DNA of 64,000 nt from Adiantum capillus-veneris (GCA_014529385.2 CM043952.1:54578119-54642118); one strand, 5' to 3'; counted from the stretch's first letter, positions 35,604-46,790 are shown. A program made the numbers and translations. Notes: generated from the letters alone by a model not told the origin.

Positions 35604-36492
35604 ACTGAAATCTGAAAATGCTGGCTGAACCGACGGCTGAAATCTGCAATGACTGATTTGATGCAAAAACTCTACGTGACTGTATGTTGAAGGTCTAAAA
35701 AAGACTAATCTTGGGGCTGATTTGGTAATGCGGGCTGAATCTGGTACTCTAGGTTGATGTTGGGTAAAACGCCAAGGATGCTATTGGAGATGCAAACACC
35801 AAAACTCCTAAGGTGCTACTGCCCTGAACTGGGTAATGATGGTACTAACTGATGCTTGCAGAAGTGACCTCTCAGGGCACTTATATAGGGAAAAAGTGCT
35901 AGGTTGAGCACGGCTGAAAAATAACCCCCCGACTTGCTGAAAAAAGTCACTTATTTCTAAGCGGTGCTTCACATGCGATAACTACCTAGGCCTTGTACTA
36001 TAAACTGTAATGGAAACACTAAGCACTCCCCATTGTGTACACCTAGCAGACACTGGTGGTGATTATGTGCAATCAGAGGGTATGCAACTACTCTAAGGTG
36101 CCTCGGTATGCAGTTACTAGCTTTCAAAGGTGCCAGAAGACTTCCTAGGTATCAAAGGTGTAGCGAAAATGGGTAAATTGAGTGATGATCTAGTCTTCAA
36201 GTGCGAGCTAACCTCCTCTTGGGACCATGCAACCATTATAACTTGGATCTACCGTGATAGATCTCCTCATACTCAAGCTCCTAGCACGAACTGCCCACCG
36301 TACGGACACAAGAAGAATTTGCAAGCAGTGATACACCGGAGAGGGTGTGTGCACGGCAAGGAGAGGGAGCGCTAGCAAGAGGAAGAGGGATCACTGTGGA
36401 ATAACGCCATAGAGAAAGAGTTCTTGATGGTGAGGAAAAACGCTAAAGAGGGTGACGTCACACACTGCAAAAACGCTAGCAAGAGACAACAC

Positions 36493-36546
<54 letters not shown>

Positions 36547-36943
36547 AAACGTTGGTTCTTTGCAATGATCACAATATGCCAAAAGTACAAGGAGGGCGGT
36601 TGCATATATAGGCAAATTGACAATTTGCCCTACCTACTTTAAAACCCCATGATCTTGACAAATGGCCTTAAAAATGATAATAAATATGTAAACTCACTAC
36701 AAGTGACTTGCCACACATATTTAGTAGCAGAACTGTAGAACACTCAAGACTCTGACCCCAAGAAACCCTAGGAACGGGGGTCTCGCCTCATGCCAGCCTA
36801 CTGAATGAGCAACACCGTGGAGTGCGTCGTCGAGAAAAGGTACGTACCTGAGATACGACTGGGCAGAGCCACAACACAGCTCTTCCTAATTTGCTCTTGG
36901 GAGATAATGGAGCCACCATCGGACAGGAATCTAAACTCTAACA
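35604..36943 (-). mobile_element. LTR H, second part
   Basis: Continuation of 13218-13572 after element B, with the GCTGAAATCTG repeats typical of this LTR family. GA tract at 36494-36543; GCATATATAGGC near 36602, read as a TATA-like promoter on the minus strand. It ends CTCTAACA at 36943, followed by CCCCCTCTCAG, i.e. a minus-strand polypurine tract. So H is the 3' LTR of a minus-strand element whose interior is gone beyond about 36965. No gene inside. Confidence 0.68.
36494..36543. repeat. GA microsatellite in LTR H
   Basis: Perfect GA dinucleotide run of about 50 bases, just left of the TATA-like box of the LTR. Similar tracts sit at 70-135, 407-469, 10688-10706 and 35175-35219. Confidence 0.95.
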
Positions 36944-36979
36944 CCCCCTCTCAGCTCCTGGACGTGAAACAAGCACAAA

Positions 36980-37691
36980 GGAAAGGATCTCACTTTGGAT
37001 GTAAAAATCAAGGGCGAGTCTATTCTGCTACGACAGTTTCTAAGTTAATGAAATCTCATATTTCTGCTTGCTTGATTTTTATTTGAGACAGGTCTCAAGA
37101 TGAAGGTAATTCAAATTCATCTACTTTGGAGACAAAGAGACTTGATTTGTTGAAACAATATCAGAATTGTTTCTCAAAGAGCCTACTAGGGGAGTTGCCC
37201 CCTAAGCGTCCCGAGGATTATACCATTGATCTGATTCCAAGGAGCTCACCTCCTAATCGACCACCTTATAGAGGAAGCCCGACACAATACGAGGAGATTA
37301 TGAATCAGGTCAATGATCTTCTCGAGAAAGGATTGATTCAACCGAGTTTTTCACCCTTTTGTTCACCGTTTTTGCTTGTTCAGAAGGAGGGACAACATTT
37401 CGTACCACATTTGGACTCTATGAGTTTTTAGTGATGCCTTTTGACCTCACCAATGCTCCAACTACATTTAATCGGATGATGGATCGAATCTTTTGAGAGC
37501 ACCGGCAATTTGTGGAAACATTCTTTGATGATATCATTATTTTCTCCAAATCGGAAACAGAACATCAAGAGCATCTTGTAAAGGTCCTTCAAACTTTGTG
37601 AGATCATACGTTGATTATCAATGGCAAGAAAAGCGAGTTCTTCATGCAGGAGATACACTTTCTTGGACATATTATTTCTTCAAAGGGTGTC
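36980..37691 (+). pseudogene. Element E pol, protease tail and RT fragments
   Basis: Starts in the sequence equivalent to the protease-RT linker (LDVK-IKGES) with no gag, so it is 5'-truncated. RT N-part: [20 protein letters not shown] (about 37209) and [16 protein letters not shown]. After LLVQK (about 37378) about 190 bases of the RT palm are missing and the sequence jumps to the [13 protein letters not shown] region (about 37400-37440). FFDDIIIFSKSE is near 37521, after a TGA at about 37494. Cut at 37691 by the solo LTR. Confidence 0.82.
37687..37691. repeat. Target-site duplication of the solo LTR
   Basis: GTGTC here and at 39343-39347: a perfect 5-bp duplication on both sides of the LTR at 37692-39342. 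Confidence 0.85.
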
Positions 37692-39342
37692 TGTAAGGTG
37701 CAGCGGAAGTGAATGATTGAACTTTGCTCAAGATGAGCGCTCCGAAGTGTGCTCAAGGTTCCTTTTACTTACGGAAGGGAGAGCCTTCCGTTCCTTTAGT
37801 GAGAGAGTGCAAATGATCACAAACAAAGTGGTAGACACTGTGAATGAAGGTGCATGAGCCTGAGAGATAGAGAGAGAAGAGAATACTACACCAGACAAGT
37901 TGTCAAACCCTCCTCCAAGGGCCCCACTCTCGATGGCGAGAGCGGTCTATGCTATTGATTGCACAAATCCGGTACAAGATGCTGATGCAAGTTTGGAGGC
38001 TATGATGCAATGTGGATCTAAGTCTGTAGACGACGGTGATGACGAGAACGGCGATGGCGACGGCTGAAAATACTATCTTCGGGATTGTTCTTATGCTGAA
38101 TTCTGCTGTGCAAAACACTGAAGTCTCTTGGCTGAATCGCTGATCTTCACTGGCTGAAAAACGCTGCTTGTCCAGGCTGAAAACGCTGGCTAATGGGGGC
38201 TGAAATCGCTATGGCAGCAGGCTTCAAAAACGCTGGCTTGATGGCTTCAAAACGCTGAAGTGCTGCTTGAAAAACGCTGGATCTGCTGTATATAAAAACG
38301 CTGGTTCATGCAGTTGTAAAACGCTGATCTGAGGGGTCTTTAGTCGCTGATCTGCTGCCTTCTGAAAACGCTGCTGCTGCCAGGGCTTAAGGGCTGAAAA
38401 CACTGAAGTCTTTGGGTGGTTCTTGCTTGAGAGAGAGTCAGAGAGATGCCTGTTGCAAGTGGCTTGCCTGTGCACTCCTGCCTCTTTTGCCAGATAATGC
38501 TAGCATTGGTTTTCTTATATATTGTCTTATGCAAATTGTCCTACCTAGTTTCCCAACAAAAGTCACTTAAAAATAAGGGAAAATTACCAAAATACCCCTC
38601 TAATTTATCGAAATTCTCAAAATACCCCTCGAATTTCAAAAATTCCCTTAATACCCCCCATATTTTGTAACAAATTCCCAGAATGCCCTTCAAATTTTCC
38701 AAAATTTCCTAAATACCCCTCTCGTAAGATGAGATTTCTCTAAAGATTAAAAATTTGTAGCTTTTCATAAGAAGACTGAATGTCTATCAATACAAGATGC
38801 TAAAACTAGAATTTGAGTTGGTTATGTGGGCTTTGTGGAGATGAATCATTTCATTATTTTAGACATAATCGCCTTTTTTTGTGAGGTAATTTGTGACAAA
38901 TTACATGCTAAGCACTCAAAAATAGATCTCAATTGTCAAAAAAGAATAAAGATTAGAAAATCTTGAACAATCCGACTAAAATAGATACAGGGTATTTTGG
39001 GAATTTTGAAATTTGAGGGGTATTTTGGGAATTTTCACAAATTAGAGGGGTATTTTGGTAATTTTTCCAAAAAATAATAAGTGAAAAATGTCAAAAATAG
39101 GGAAAATAGGTCTATGCATTGTAAAAATGCTCCTGATGGGTTCTGATGGAAATTTGATGATCATTCTGTGTGCAACCAGAGGATGTGCATCTACTCTTAA
39201 GTGTCCGGGCATGCACGGTCTGCGAACAGACTCACAAAAGTGTTAGAGCACTTCCTAAGCTAGACTGACTGGACTGAACTGAACCCTTGTCATGCTGTAG
39301 CTTTTGTCCATGGACACATAGGGTTGGATGTGTCACGTGACA
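37692..39342 (-). mobile_element. Solo LTR (family of F and H) inside element E pol
   Basis: 1651 bp, TGTAAGGTGCAGCGG to GTGTCACGTGACA, flanked by perfect GTGTC. No internal region, so an element inserted and its two LTRs recombined. The minus orientation is inferred from the related element F. On that strand CAATATATAAG near 38515-38525 is the likely TATA box. It contains many GCTGAAAACGCTG repeats (38080-38400) and a paired GGGGTATTTTGGGAATTTT motif near 38995-39065, mirrored at 38580-38720. Confidence 0.85.
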
Positions 39343-39347
39343 GTGTC

Positions 39348-41488
39348 AGGATGGACCTAGCCAAGGTTGCAGCTATTCAGGATTCGCCACCTCTTAGGAA
39401 CGTGTATGATATGCGTAGTTTCTTGGGACTATGTTCTTAGTACAAAAGGTTCATTTTCAGATTTGCAAAAATTGCAGTAGCTTTGCATCATTTGACCAAG
39501 AAAGGTGTTCCGTTTTCTTGGAAACAGACACAGATTACAGCTTTTGAGCGTCTGAAAGAAAAGCTTATGACTAGACCAATCCTTGTGCTTCCCAATTTGC
39601 AAAAACCTTTTCAAGTGCATTGTGATGCATGTGGTAGCAGTTTAGGACGAGTTTTACAACAGGATGGTCATGTGATAGCCTATGAGAGCATATTATTTTC
39701 TAAGGCTGAGATAGTTGCACAAATTTATGAGAAGGAACTTCTTGGAGTAATTCATGCATTATCTACTTGGAAACATTACCTTCTTGTAGCTGATTTCATA
39801 GGTCATACTGATCATGAGAGTTTGAGATACTTCTTGTCACAACCGAAGCTGTCAGACAAACAGATGAGATGGGCAAATTTTTGTCTCTCTTTCATTTTCA
39901 AATTGTTTATGTAGAGGGAAAGGAGAACGTGATTGCAGATGCCTTATCTCGCAAACCACAAATTCCAGCAGTCACTGCTATTTTTCATCATGAGTTGGAT
40001 TACATGTGACAACAATATGCTACAGATCTCGATTTTCAGAGCATTTTATGACAGCTTACAGGATGGTGAGGCTGTCCAGGTTATGCTCTTAAAGAAGGAT
40101 TTTTTATGAAGACAACTAAGTTATGTCACACGACAACTTAGACAGAAAGTGTTGATTGAATGCCATAATCCACCCTTTTCAGGGCATCGTGGGATTGAAG
40201 CTACATTAAAAGCAGTAGATACTTCTTTTGGCCTCAACTCAAGGTAGATGTGGACACTTTTGTGCGTATATGCTTGGTATGCCAAAAAGTGAAGTATGAC
40301 ATACATAAAACACCAGGACTACGGCTACCTTTGTCGATTCCAGATCGACCTTGGGAGAGTATTGCTATGGACTTTATTTTTTATCTTTCAAAGACACAGG
40401 GTGGGCATGATGGCATATGGACTGTTATAGATAGGTTCAATAAGCAAGCTCATTTTATCCATGTAAAGAAGACAATTAAAGTAGATCATATGGCAAAGTT
40501 GTTCATTATTTATATCTTTAAATACCATGGCATGCCTTCTTCTATTGTTTCAGATAGAGATTCCAGCATGACCAGTCTGTTTTAGCGAGCTTTATGTGAG
40601 AATTTGGGAACTACATTGAAGTTCTATTCTTCTTTTCATCCACAAACAGATGGGCAGTCAGAGATTAAAAATTCAGCTGTGTTGGATTTGTTAAAGTGTT
40701 AGGTTCCATACCACAAATTGTTGTGGTATGGATATCTGCCATGGGTGGAGTTTGTCTACAACAACACGGTCCATACATCGATAGGGAAGGTCCCATTTGA
40801 GATTGTTGAAGATGGCAAGAAAGTTCCGCCTATCTTGTGCACCAAAGATACGATTTTTGAGGCAGATCGCTTTGTGGAGGATCTTGATACCTCATTTTCC
40901 AAGATAAAGGAGGCTTTGCAAAAGTCTCAAGAAAAACACAAAAAGGTAGCTGATAAGCATTGCAAAGACATGCAACTTAAAGAGAATGATTGGGTGCTAC
41001 TCAAGTTTTAGAAAGCACGTCTCTGAAAGAAAAAGGGCAAAGAGAGGCTTTATCCAAAGCTGAGTATGCGATACTATGGTCCTTTCCAAATCAGTGAGCA
41101 AATCAATGATGTTGCTTTCAGATTGAAGCTACGAGATCATTGAAAGATTCACAATGCTTTTCATGTGAGTCTTTTGCATCCTTTTAAAGGACACGTGTCA
41201 GAGGATATGATTGCTGACGAGCAACCTGAAGTTGAGGAAACAGAGGGAATCCTTCAACCTGAACAGATACTGGCACATAAGGAAAGACAGATTAAAGGAA
41301 AGCTAATTCGAAAATATTTGGTCAAGTTTCGGAATTATCCAGCCTTGGATGCCAAATGGATGGAGGAGGAGGACTTGGGAGATACTTCTCAATTATTAGA
41401 GCTTTACCTTGAGGCTTTTGGATTGGCTCCTACATTGCCACCAAGAGTTCATGATGATTTAGTGGTTGTCACAAACGGGAGCGCATAG
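39348..41488 (+). pseudogene. Element E pol, RNase H, integrase and chromodomain
   Basis: Continues E after the solo LTR. RNase H region: 39483-39914 with CDACGSSLG (about 39621) and DHESLRYFLSQ. Integrase zinc finger CLVCQKVKYD near 40270, core DFIFYLSKT near 40372, SDRDSSMTSLF near 40552, FHPQTDGQSE near 40635. Chromodomain RKYLVKFRNYPALDAKWMEE near 41308-41367, stop at 41488. Stops and frameshifts occur near 39439, 40005, 40585, 40700, 41010 and 41140. AT-rich and the most degraded pol of the window. Confidence 0.85.
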
Positions 41489-41523
41489 CAATATAAAATA
41501 AACTCGGATAAATAGAATTTATC

Positions 41524-42900
41524 TGTAAGGTGCAGCGGAAGTGAATGTTGAACTTTGCTCAAGATGAGTGCTCCTAACTGTGCTCAAGGGTTCCTTTTAC
41601 TTACGGAAGGGAGAGCCTTCTGTTCCTTTAGTGAGAGAGTGCAATGGACACAAACAAAGTGGTGAACATTGTGAATGAACTCAATGAAGGTGCTGAGATT
41701 GAGAGACAGAGAGAGAAGAATATGACACCAAAATGTTGTCAAACCCTCCTCCGAAGGCCCCACTCTCTATGGCGAGAGCGGTCTACTTATGATCGCACAA
41801 ATCTCTACAATGCTTGGACTTGCCGACGATGTCGACAACGATGAGATAGGCTGAAATCTGAGAATGCTAATGACTGAAATCTGCAAAGCTTTATCTGCTG
41901 AATTCTGACTCTTATGTCGGTGACGATGTCGATGGCGACGATGCGACGACGTGCTGAGAACACTGATGCTGAAATCTGCGTTTTCTTGGCTGAATCTGCA
42001 AACTATGCTGGATCAAACCGTGCGGCAAGGATCTGTTGCGGGAAGGTGAGATCTGCGAGGTTCGGGAGTTCTACTGCAATGTTTGAGTGCTGAAAACTGA
42101 AAACGCTGATGCTACTGTGGATCTTGTTGCTATGAAACTGCAAAACGCTAGGGGCTGATCTGCAATTCAAAAACGCTGGCTGATTTGGAGTCTTTTGCTA
42201 AATCGCTAGTGGGTCTGGGGTCCTGCTGTCGCCGGCTGTCTTGCAAATGCAAAATTCTAGGCTAATCTGCTGTTCTACTGCCGCCGGGAATCTGCAAGTG
42301 CAAAAATGCTGGCTGGTCTTGTTGATGGCTGAAAAACGCCGAGTCTTCTTGTCGGTGGGGAGTCTTGTTGAGAAGGTGTCTGCTGAACCCTTGGTTCTTG
42401 TCTTTGCGGTTAAATTTCGAGCGCTAGTGCCCTACGTGGCACTAGCCGTCGCCGTTGATCTAAAAAATGCTGAGCTTTCTAATGGCAATGGCTGCTGCCA
42501 CATAGGCAGCAGCGCTCGAAATTTATCATCACGAGTTCCTATTGCCTCTTCTCCAGAAAGTGTTAGTGCTAGGTTTCTATATATACAAACTTAGCAAAAT
42601 TGCCCTACCTAGTTTCCAACAAAAGTCACTTAATAAATAAGTGAAAAATGTAAAAAATAGAGAAAATAGGTTTTATGCACTGGAAACTACTCCTGATGGA
42701 TTCTGATGGTAATGTTGATGGTCATGCTGTGCGCAACCAGAGGATATGCATCTAATCTAAGTGTCTGGACATGCACGGTCTGCGAACAGACTCACAAAAG
42801 TGCGGGATCACTTCCTATTCTAGACTGACTTGACTAAACTGAACCGTGGTCATGCTGTAGCTTGTCCACTTACAAATAGGGTTGGATGTGTCACGTGACA
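41524..42900 (-). mobile_element. Element F 3' LTR (minus strand)
   Basis: 1377 bp, TGTAAGGTGCAGCGG to GTGTCACGTGACA, same family as the solo LTR. It is followed at 42901 by TCCCCTCCTTTTCAAAG, whose complement is a polypurine tract, as expected next to a 3' LTR read on the minus strand. The left flank is TTATC (41519-41523). An open frame of 117 codons at 42241-42594 (plus) has no recognisable domain and is antisense to the LTR. Confidence 0.85.
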
Positions 42901-43641
42901 TCCCCTCCTTTTCAAAGTGAGGTACTAGTACCGAACTATATGGCGTCGAGGGAGATCGCCAACAGGGTCTAGAATCTTGGGAAGGACTCTTCGCCGGCCC
43001 ACTCTGATGCGTGGGTCGTGCGATACTTGAACTTCATAATGGTCTGCAAAGTCTTTTTCTTTGGGCCGCGTTGAAAGCGACACAAAGTCTTCTAAGGCTC
43101 CATCAATGCTTCAACTTAGTCATGCTTCTTCCTTCTTCAAGAATCTCCGAGGCTGAAAAATCTTGAAACCACTTCCAACACAAAACCATGAACATACCCA
43201 TTCCATGTAAAGTGACCGGAAAAATTCTAATCTTCCTAAAAGACTGTGCATGCGATGTAGATGAACAAAGTGACGGAGTGTCAAATCATTCACCAAAAAC
43301 ACGCAAACAATGGGGTCGAATCGTGACTTTTTGATCTAAATCAATCAACTGTGGCAATTCATAATGGAAATGCCGATGCTTGATGCTCAATCCTTCTTGT
43401 GCTCTTTCTGATACTGTATCATGCCAAGGAAGAGACATGGAATGTGAATTCCTCAAGTGTATACTTTTCAGCTTTTCATGAGAAATCTGCATACATCCGT
43501 TCTCATTCATGTTGAAACGTGCTCAACGTACAATATGTCATGCCTATGAAAAGGGATCACATAAAGTCCTTGATTAAAAATACAGGAAACGATCACGAAT
43601 GAAACACTCGAACAATGCGTGCTGACTAATCATTCGAACAC
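42901..43641 (-). other. Element F internal non-coding part
   Basis: Between the polypurine tract and the small open frames. No pol, RT or integrase motif on either strand, so the element is non-autonomous. Short open frames only. Confidence 0.6.
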
Positions 43642-43959
43642 TTAGTACTTCATGTGGGAGTTCTTTGGAACTAGGCTCGAGAGCCAAGATCGGTTCTTCC
43701 TGAGGATCGAAACTTCTTGAGGGGGTTCTGTAGACCTCGACTCGAAAGCGAAGACCGGTTCTTCGTGATTGATCGAATCTGCAATGAGGTTAGCTTCACT
43801 AAAAAAAGTTTCAACTAACACATCATCCTTGTGAACTAACACATCATCCTTGTGAACAATCACATCATCTTCATGCAAATCATCATGCTTGTGAGAAATC
43901 ACATCTTGATCAGACAAAGCATCATGCTCATCATTATCATGCAATTCAGTCATTATCAT
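43642..43959 (-). CDS. Element F small acidic ORF (hypothetical)
   Basis: 105 codons on the minus strand, beginning MIMTELHDNDEHDALSD. The N-half is rich in Asp/His/Val with a tandem HKDDVLV motif, from a duplicated segment of DNA at 43815-43870. It overlaps the end of the upstream ORF by 14 bases in another frame, so it could be a downstream part of the same product reached by a shift. No known family recognised; it may not be translated. Confidence 0.35.
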   Translation of the reverse strand: MIMTELHDNDEHDALSDQDVISHKHDDLHEDDVIVHKDDVLVHKDDVLVETFFSEANLIADSINHEEPVFAFESRSTEPPQEVSILRKNRSWLSSLVPKNSHMKY

Positions 43960-44371
43960 TCAAATCTTTATGCAAATCATGTAATTCCTGTGTGTCTTGC
44001 TTTGGAGAAGAAGAGACTGAGAGAGTCTTCTTTTCCCGAATCTCTTGCATCTGTGCCTGCACTTGAGAAAAGAAGCGGAACAAGGCGGCTTTCCTTTTGT
44101 TGTGCTCATGCTCTATGGCTACCATTCTTTCTTCATGTTCACGCCGTATTTCTGCTTTTCTTTCTTCGCGATCTAACTTCCTTGCTTCGCGTTCTAACTT
44201 CCTGTCCATCATCATCTTGTCGAAAGCCTCCGTAGGAGTTAGTGCAATCCTTGGCGTAGATGGGGAAGGGAGAGGGTCGGAAAAACCTCTTGGTGGGGAA
44301 AATTCTTCTTCGCCACTCCCATGCTCACCACCTTCAAGCGAAGTATCCATTCCGCTTGGAGTGATGACCAT
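43946..44371 (-). CDS. Element F charged coiled-coil ORF (gag-like, hypothetical)
   Basis: The minus-strand frame is open from 44626, but the start MVITPSGMDTSLEGG at 44371 is the likelier one (142 codons). A Pro/Ser-rich segment precedes a strongly charged Arg/Glu/Lys stretch (about residues 50-95, KLEREARKLDREERKAEIRR) predicted by eye to be a coiled coil, then an acidic tail. Position after the primer site is where gag belongs, but I see no zinc knuckle and no gag core. Alternative: a leftover without function. Confidence 0.4.
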   Translation of the reverse strand: MVITPSGMDTSLEGGEHGSGEEEFSPPRGFSDPLPSPSTPRIALTPTEAFDKMMMDRKLEREARKLDREERKAEIRREHEERMVAIEHEHNKRKAALFRFFSQVQAQMQEIREKKTLSVSSSPKQDTQELHDLHKDLNDND

Positions 44372-44810
44372 CCACTGAAGTCTTGGGTTCTTAAGTTCAC
44401 GAGAAACTTGGGTTCTTGCGGGTCTTGGTTCTTGGGTTCTTGAGGTTTGAGGGTCTCGGGGTTCTTGAGGTTCTTCTTTCGCTTGCAATCTATGCTGGAG
44501 AAGGATCTTCTCTTCACCCGAGTTCTGCTCTTTTCCGTGGGTGCACCCCTTGGCGGCCTTGCGTTCACACCAAGGTTGCTTTTCCCACCTCACGCCGATT
44601 GGCCGGCCGCTAAGTGCACGGTGCATGCTCAGTGAGTGAAAAGAGGCACAAGGGGAGGCTGGACAAGCCCTTCTTTCTTGGGTTTCCTGTCACTCTTCAA
44701 AAACACGATTAGGAATCGACACGTCCAAGAGGACTTGGGTTACGTGCGACCGCAACAAGCAAAAAAACATTCTTGTGGTTCTTTCCTTGAGTGATATAGA
44801 ACACTGCCAA

Positions 44811-44822
44811 AGCTCTGATACC
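44811..44822 (-). promoter_or_regulatory. Element F primer binding site (minus strand)
   Basis: GCTCTGATACCA, the complement of the initiator-Met primer site TGGTATCAGAGC, three bases from the LTR start at 44826. Sets the orientation of F and of its LTR family. Confidence 0.88.
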
Positions 44823-44825
44823 AAT

Positions 44826-45618
44826 GTAAGGTGCAGCGAAAGTGAATGTTGAACTTTGCTCAAGATGAGTGCTCCGAACTTTGCTCAAGGGTTCCTTTTA
44901 CTTACAGAAGGGAGAACCTTCCGTTCCTTTAGTTAGAGAGTGCAATGGACACAAACAAAGTGGTGAACACTGTGAATGAAAGTGTTGAGACCGAGAGATA
45001 GAGAGAGAAGAATATGACACCAGAATGTTGTCAAACCCTCCTCCGAAGGCCCCACTCTCTATGGCGAGAGCGGTCTACTTATGATCGCACAAATCTCTAC
45101 AATGCTTGGACTTGCCGACGATGTCAACGACGAGACGTGCTGAAATCTGAGAATGCTAATGGCTGAAATCTGCAAAGCTTTATCTGCTGAATTCTGACTC
45201 TATGTCGGTGACGATGTTGATGGCGATGATGCGACGACGGCGCGCTGAAAACGCAGATGCTGAAATCTGTGTTTTCCGGGCTGAATCTGCAAACTACGTT
45301 GGATCTGACTGTGTGGCAAGGATCTGCTGCGGGAAGGACATCCGCGAGGTTCGAGAGTTCTACTGCGATGTCTGACTGTTGAAAACTGAAAACGCTGATG
45401 CTACTGTGGATCTTGTTGCGATGAAACTGCAAAACGCTAGGGGCTGATCTGCAATTCAAAAACGCTGGCTGATTTGGAGTCTTCTGCAAAAACGCTAGTG
45501 GGTCTGGGGTCCTGCTGTCGCCGGCTGTCTTGCAAATGCAAAACGCTAGGCTGATCCGCTGTTCTATTGCCGCCGGGAATCTGCAAGTGCAAAAACACTG
45601 GCTAGTCTTGTTGATGGC
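44826..45618 (-). mobile_element. Element F 5' LTR, partial
   Basis: Matches 41524-42329 closely (TGTAAGGTGCAGCGAAAG to TTGTTGATGGC). Beyond 45618 the match stops, so the U3 half with promoter and CACGTGACA terminus seen in the 3' LTR is missing or replaced. Confidence 0.82.
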
Positions 45619-46097
45619 CTCGGCTTCCTATTCCAAGGAACTTCCGTTCCTTATTCCAAATCCTCGAGAATCAAGGTTCTCGCCTCTGGATCTCACCTTC
45701 CAGACTCGGGCATGGCATCTCTGCAACTCTTTTCTGTCTCTATTTCCAGAGTCCTCTTCTCGCAGAACAACTCTGCTTTCCCGGATGTGAAGTCCTTACT
45801 TGGGAATCTCAACTTCTGGATCACAACTTGAGAGACTACCTCTCTCCGATCCGTGGATCTACTTCCCAAACTCGGGTACGAAACCCTTGGGCTGATCTGG
45901 CTCTAGTTCCTTAGAGCGCTTTCTCCTGCAGAGGCTCATACCTTCCTCTACTCCTACTCCCTCACTAAGAGGAAGTACACCTACAAACAAATACTCAGAG
46001 TTCATAAAATGAAAATCGTTAACATTTTGTTCTTCCTGGTGTTCCAAGCGAGAAAACCCTCTCACTTATAAATCCAATAATTCAGTTAGAATTATTT
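45619..46097. other. Unassigned segment replacing U3 of the F 5' LTR
   Basis: CT-rich sequence with TCTGGATC/TTCCAAGGAA-like phrases and no match elsewhere in the window. A minus-strand open frame of 68 codons (46065-45859) has no recognised domain. It may be a divergent U3, an insertion, or flanking sequence left by a deletion. E-like sequence appears to resume near 46098 (TTATG, comparable to the TTATC left flank of F). Confidence 0.4.
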
Positions 46098-46790
46098 TTA
46101 TGCCAGATAAAGCCAATTTAGCAACAGTGGTTGAGTCTGGTGCTGGACGTGTTGCATAGAGGAGAGCTCCTCCATTCTCTTGTCACAGATCAACACAAAT
46201 GATTGATAGTGGGTTTTACTAACTGATTGTTATCCTTTTAGGGGTGTTGACCTGACAGCACTCTGCCATCATTGTGTATTTTGATGAGCTCCTCCATTCT
46301 CTTGTCACAGATCAACACAAATAATTGATAGTGGTTTTTACTGTCTGGTTGTTATCCTTTCAGGGATGTTGAGCTGACAACACTCTGCCATCATTGTGTA
46401 TTTTGATGAAAGTTGCAACAAGAATGATTTACTCTCATTTTAACTAATGTTTTATTATTTGATTGAGTATGATTGGATGGAATGACTGCAACATTCTATC
46501 TTGATGATGTACTAAATCACCAGAGACACCCATAAAGTTCGAGTTAGAACTGGATGTGATGATTAGTATGGATAAATATAGTGCACCAAATTTGGATGAG
46601 ATAAATTGGGTATGTGGTTTTAGCGCATCAAGGAATCCGTCAAAGATCGATGAGATTTGGATGTGATGGTTAATATTCTACTCCAGGGTATCAAAAGTTC
46701 TAATGAGGATGAGATGGTTGGATAGAAATTTGATTGATTCTAGTGCATCAGAGACATCCGTGTGTGTAAATATGATAGTATCCATCTTTG
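46098..46790 (+). other. Element E 3' untranslated region with tandem duplication
   Basis: GTCTGGTGCTGGACGTGTTG and the following GAGAGCTCCTCCATTC correspond to the tail of element B after its pol stop (34420-34470), so this is E's 3' region displaced by F. It contains a 122-bp tandem duplication (46164-46285 and 46286-46407). 46500-46780 holds further loose repeats (GCATCA, GAGATTTGGATGTGATG). Confidence 0.5.
46164..46407. repeat. 122-bp tandem duplication
   Basis: Two adjacent copies from GAGCTCCTCCATTCTCTTG to CATTGTGTATTTTGAT, with scattered substitutions. Confidence 0.88.

Noticed and set aside
38570-39070. Mirrored GGGTATTTTGG / CCAAAATACCCC phrases considered as a separate MITE
   Set aside because: They lie inside the solo LTR and the arms are loose tandem motifs; no independent ends or duplication.
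42241-42594. 117-codon plus-strand open frame
   Set aside because: Lies antisense in an LTR and is not kept in the sister LTR (frame breaks near 45620).
43815-43870. Short spaced repeats considered as a CRISPR-like array
   Set aside because: Only a few imperfect copies of ACACATCATCCTTGTGAAC within a coding-like frame, no regular spacers, and a eukaryotic context.
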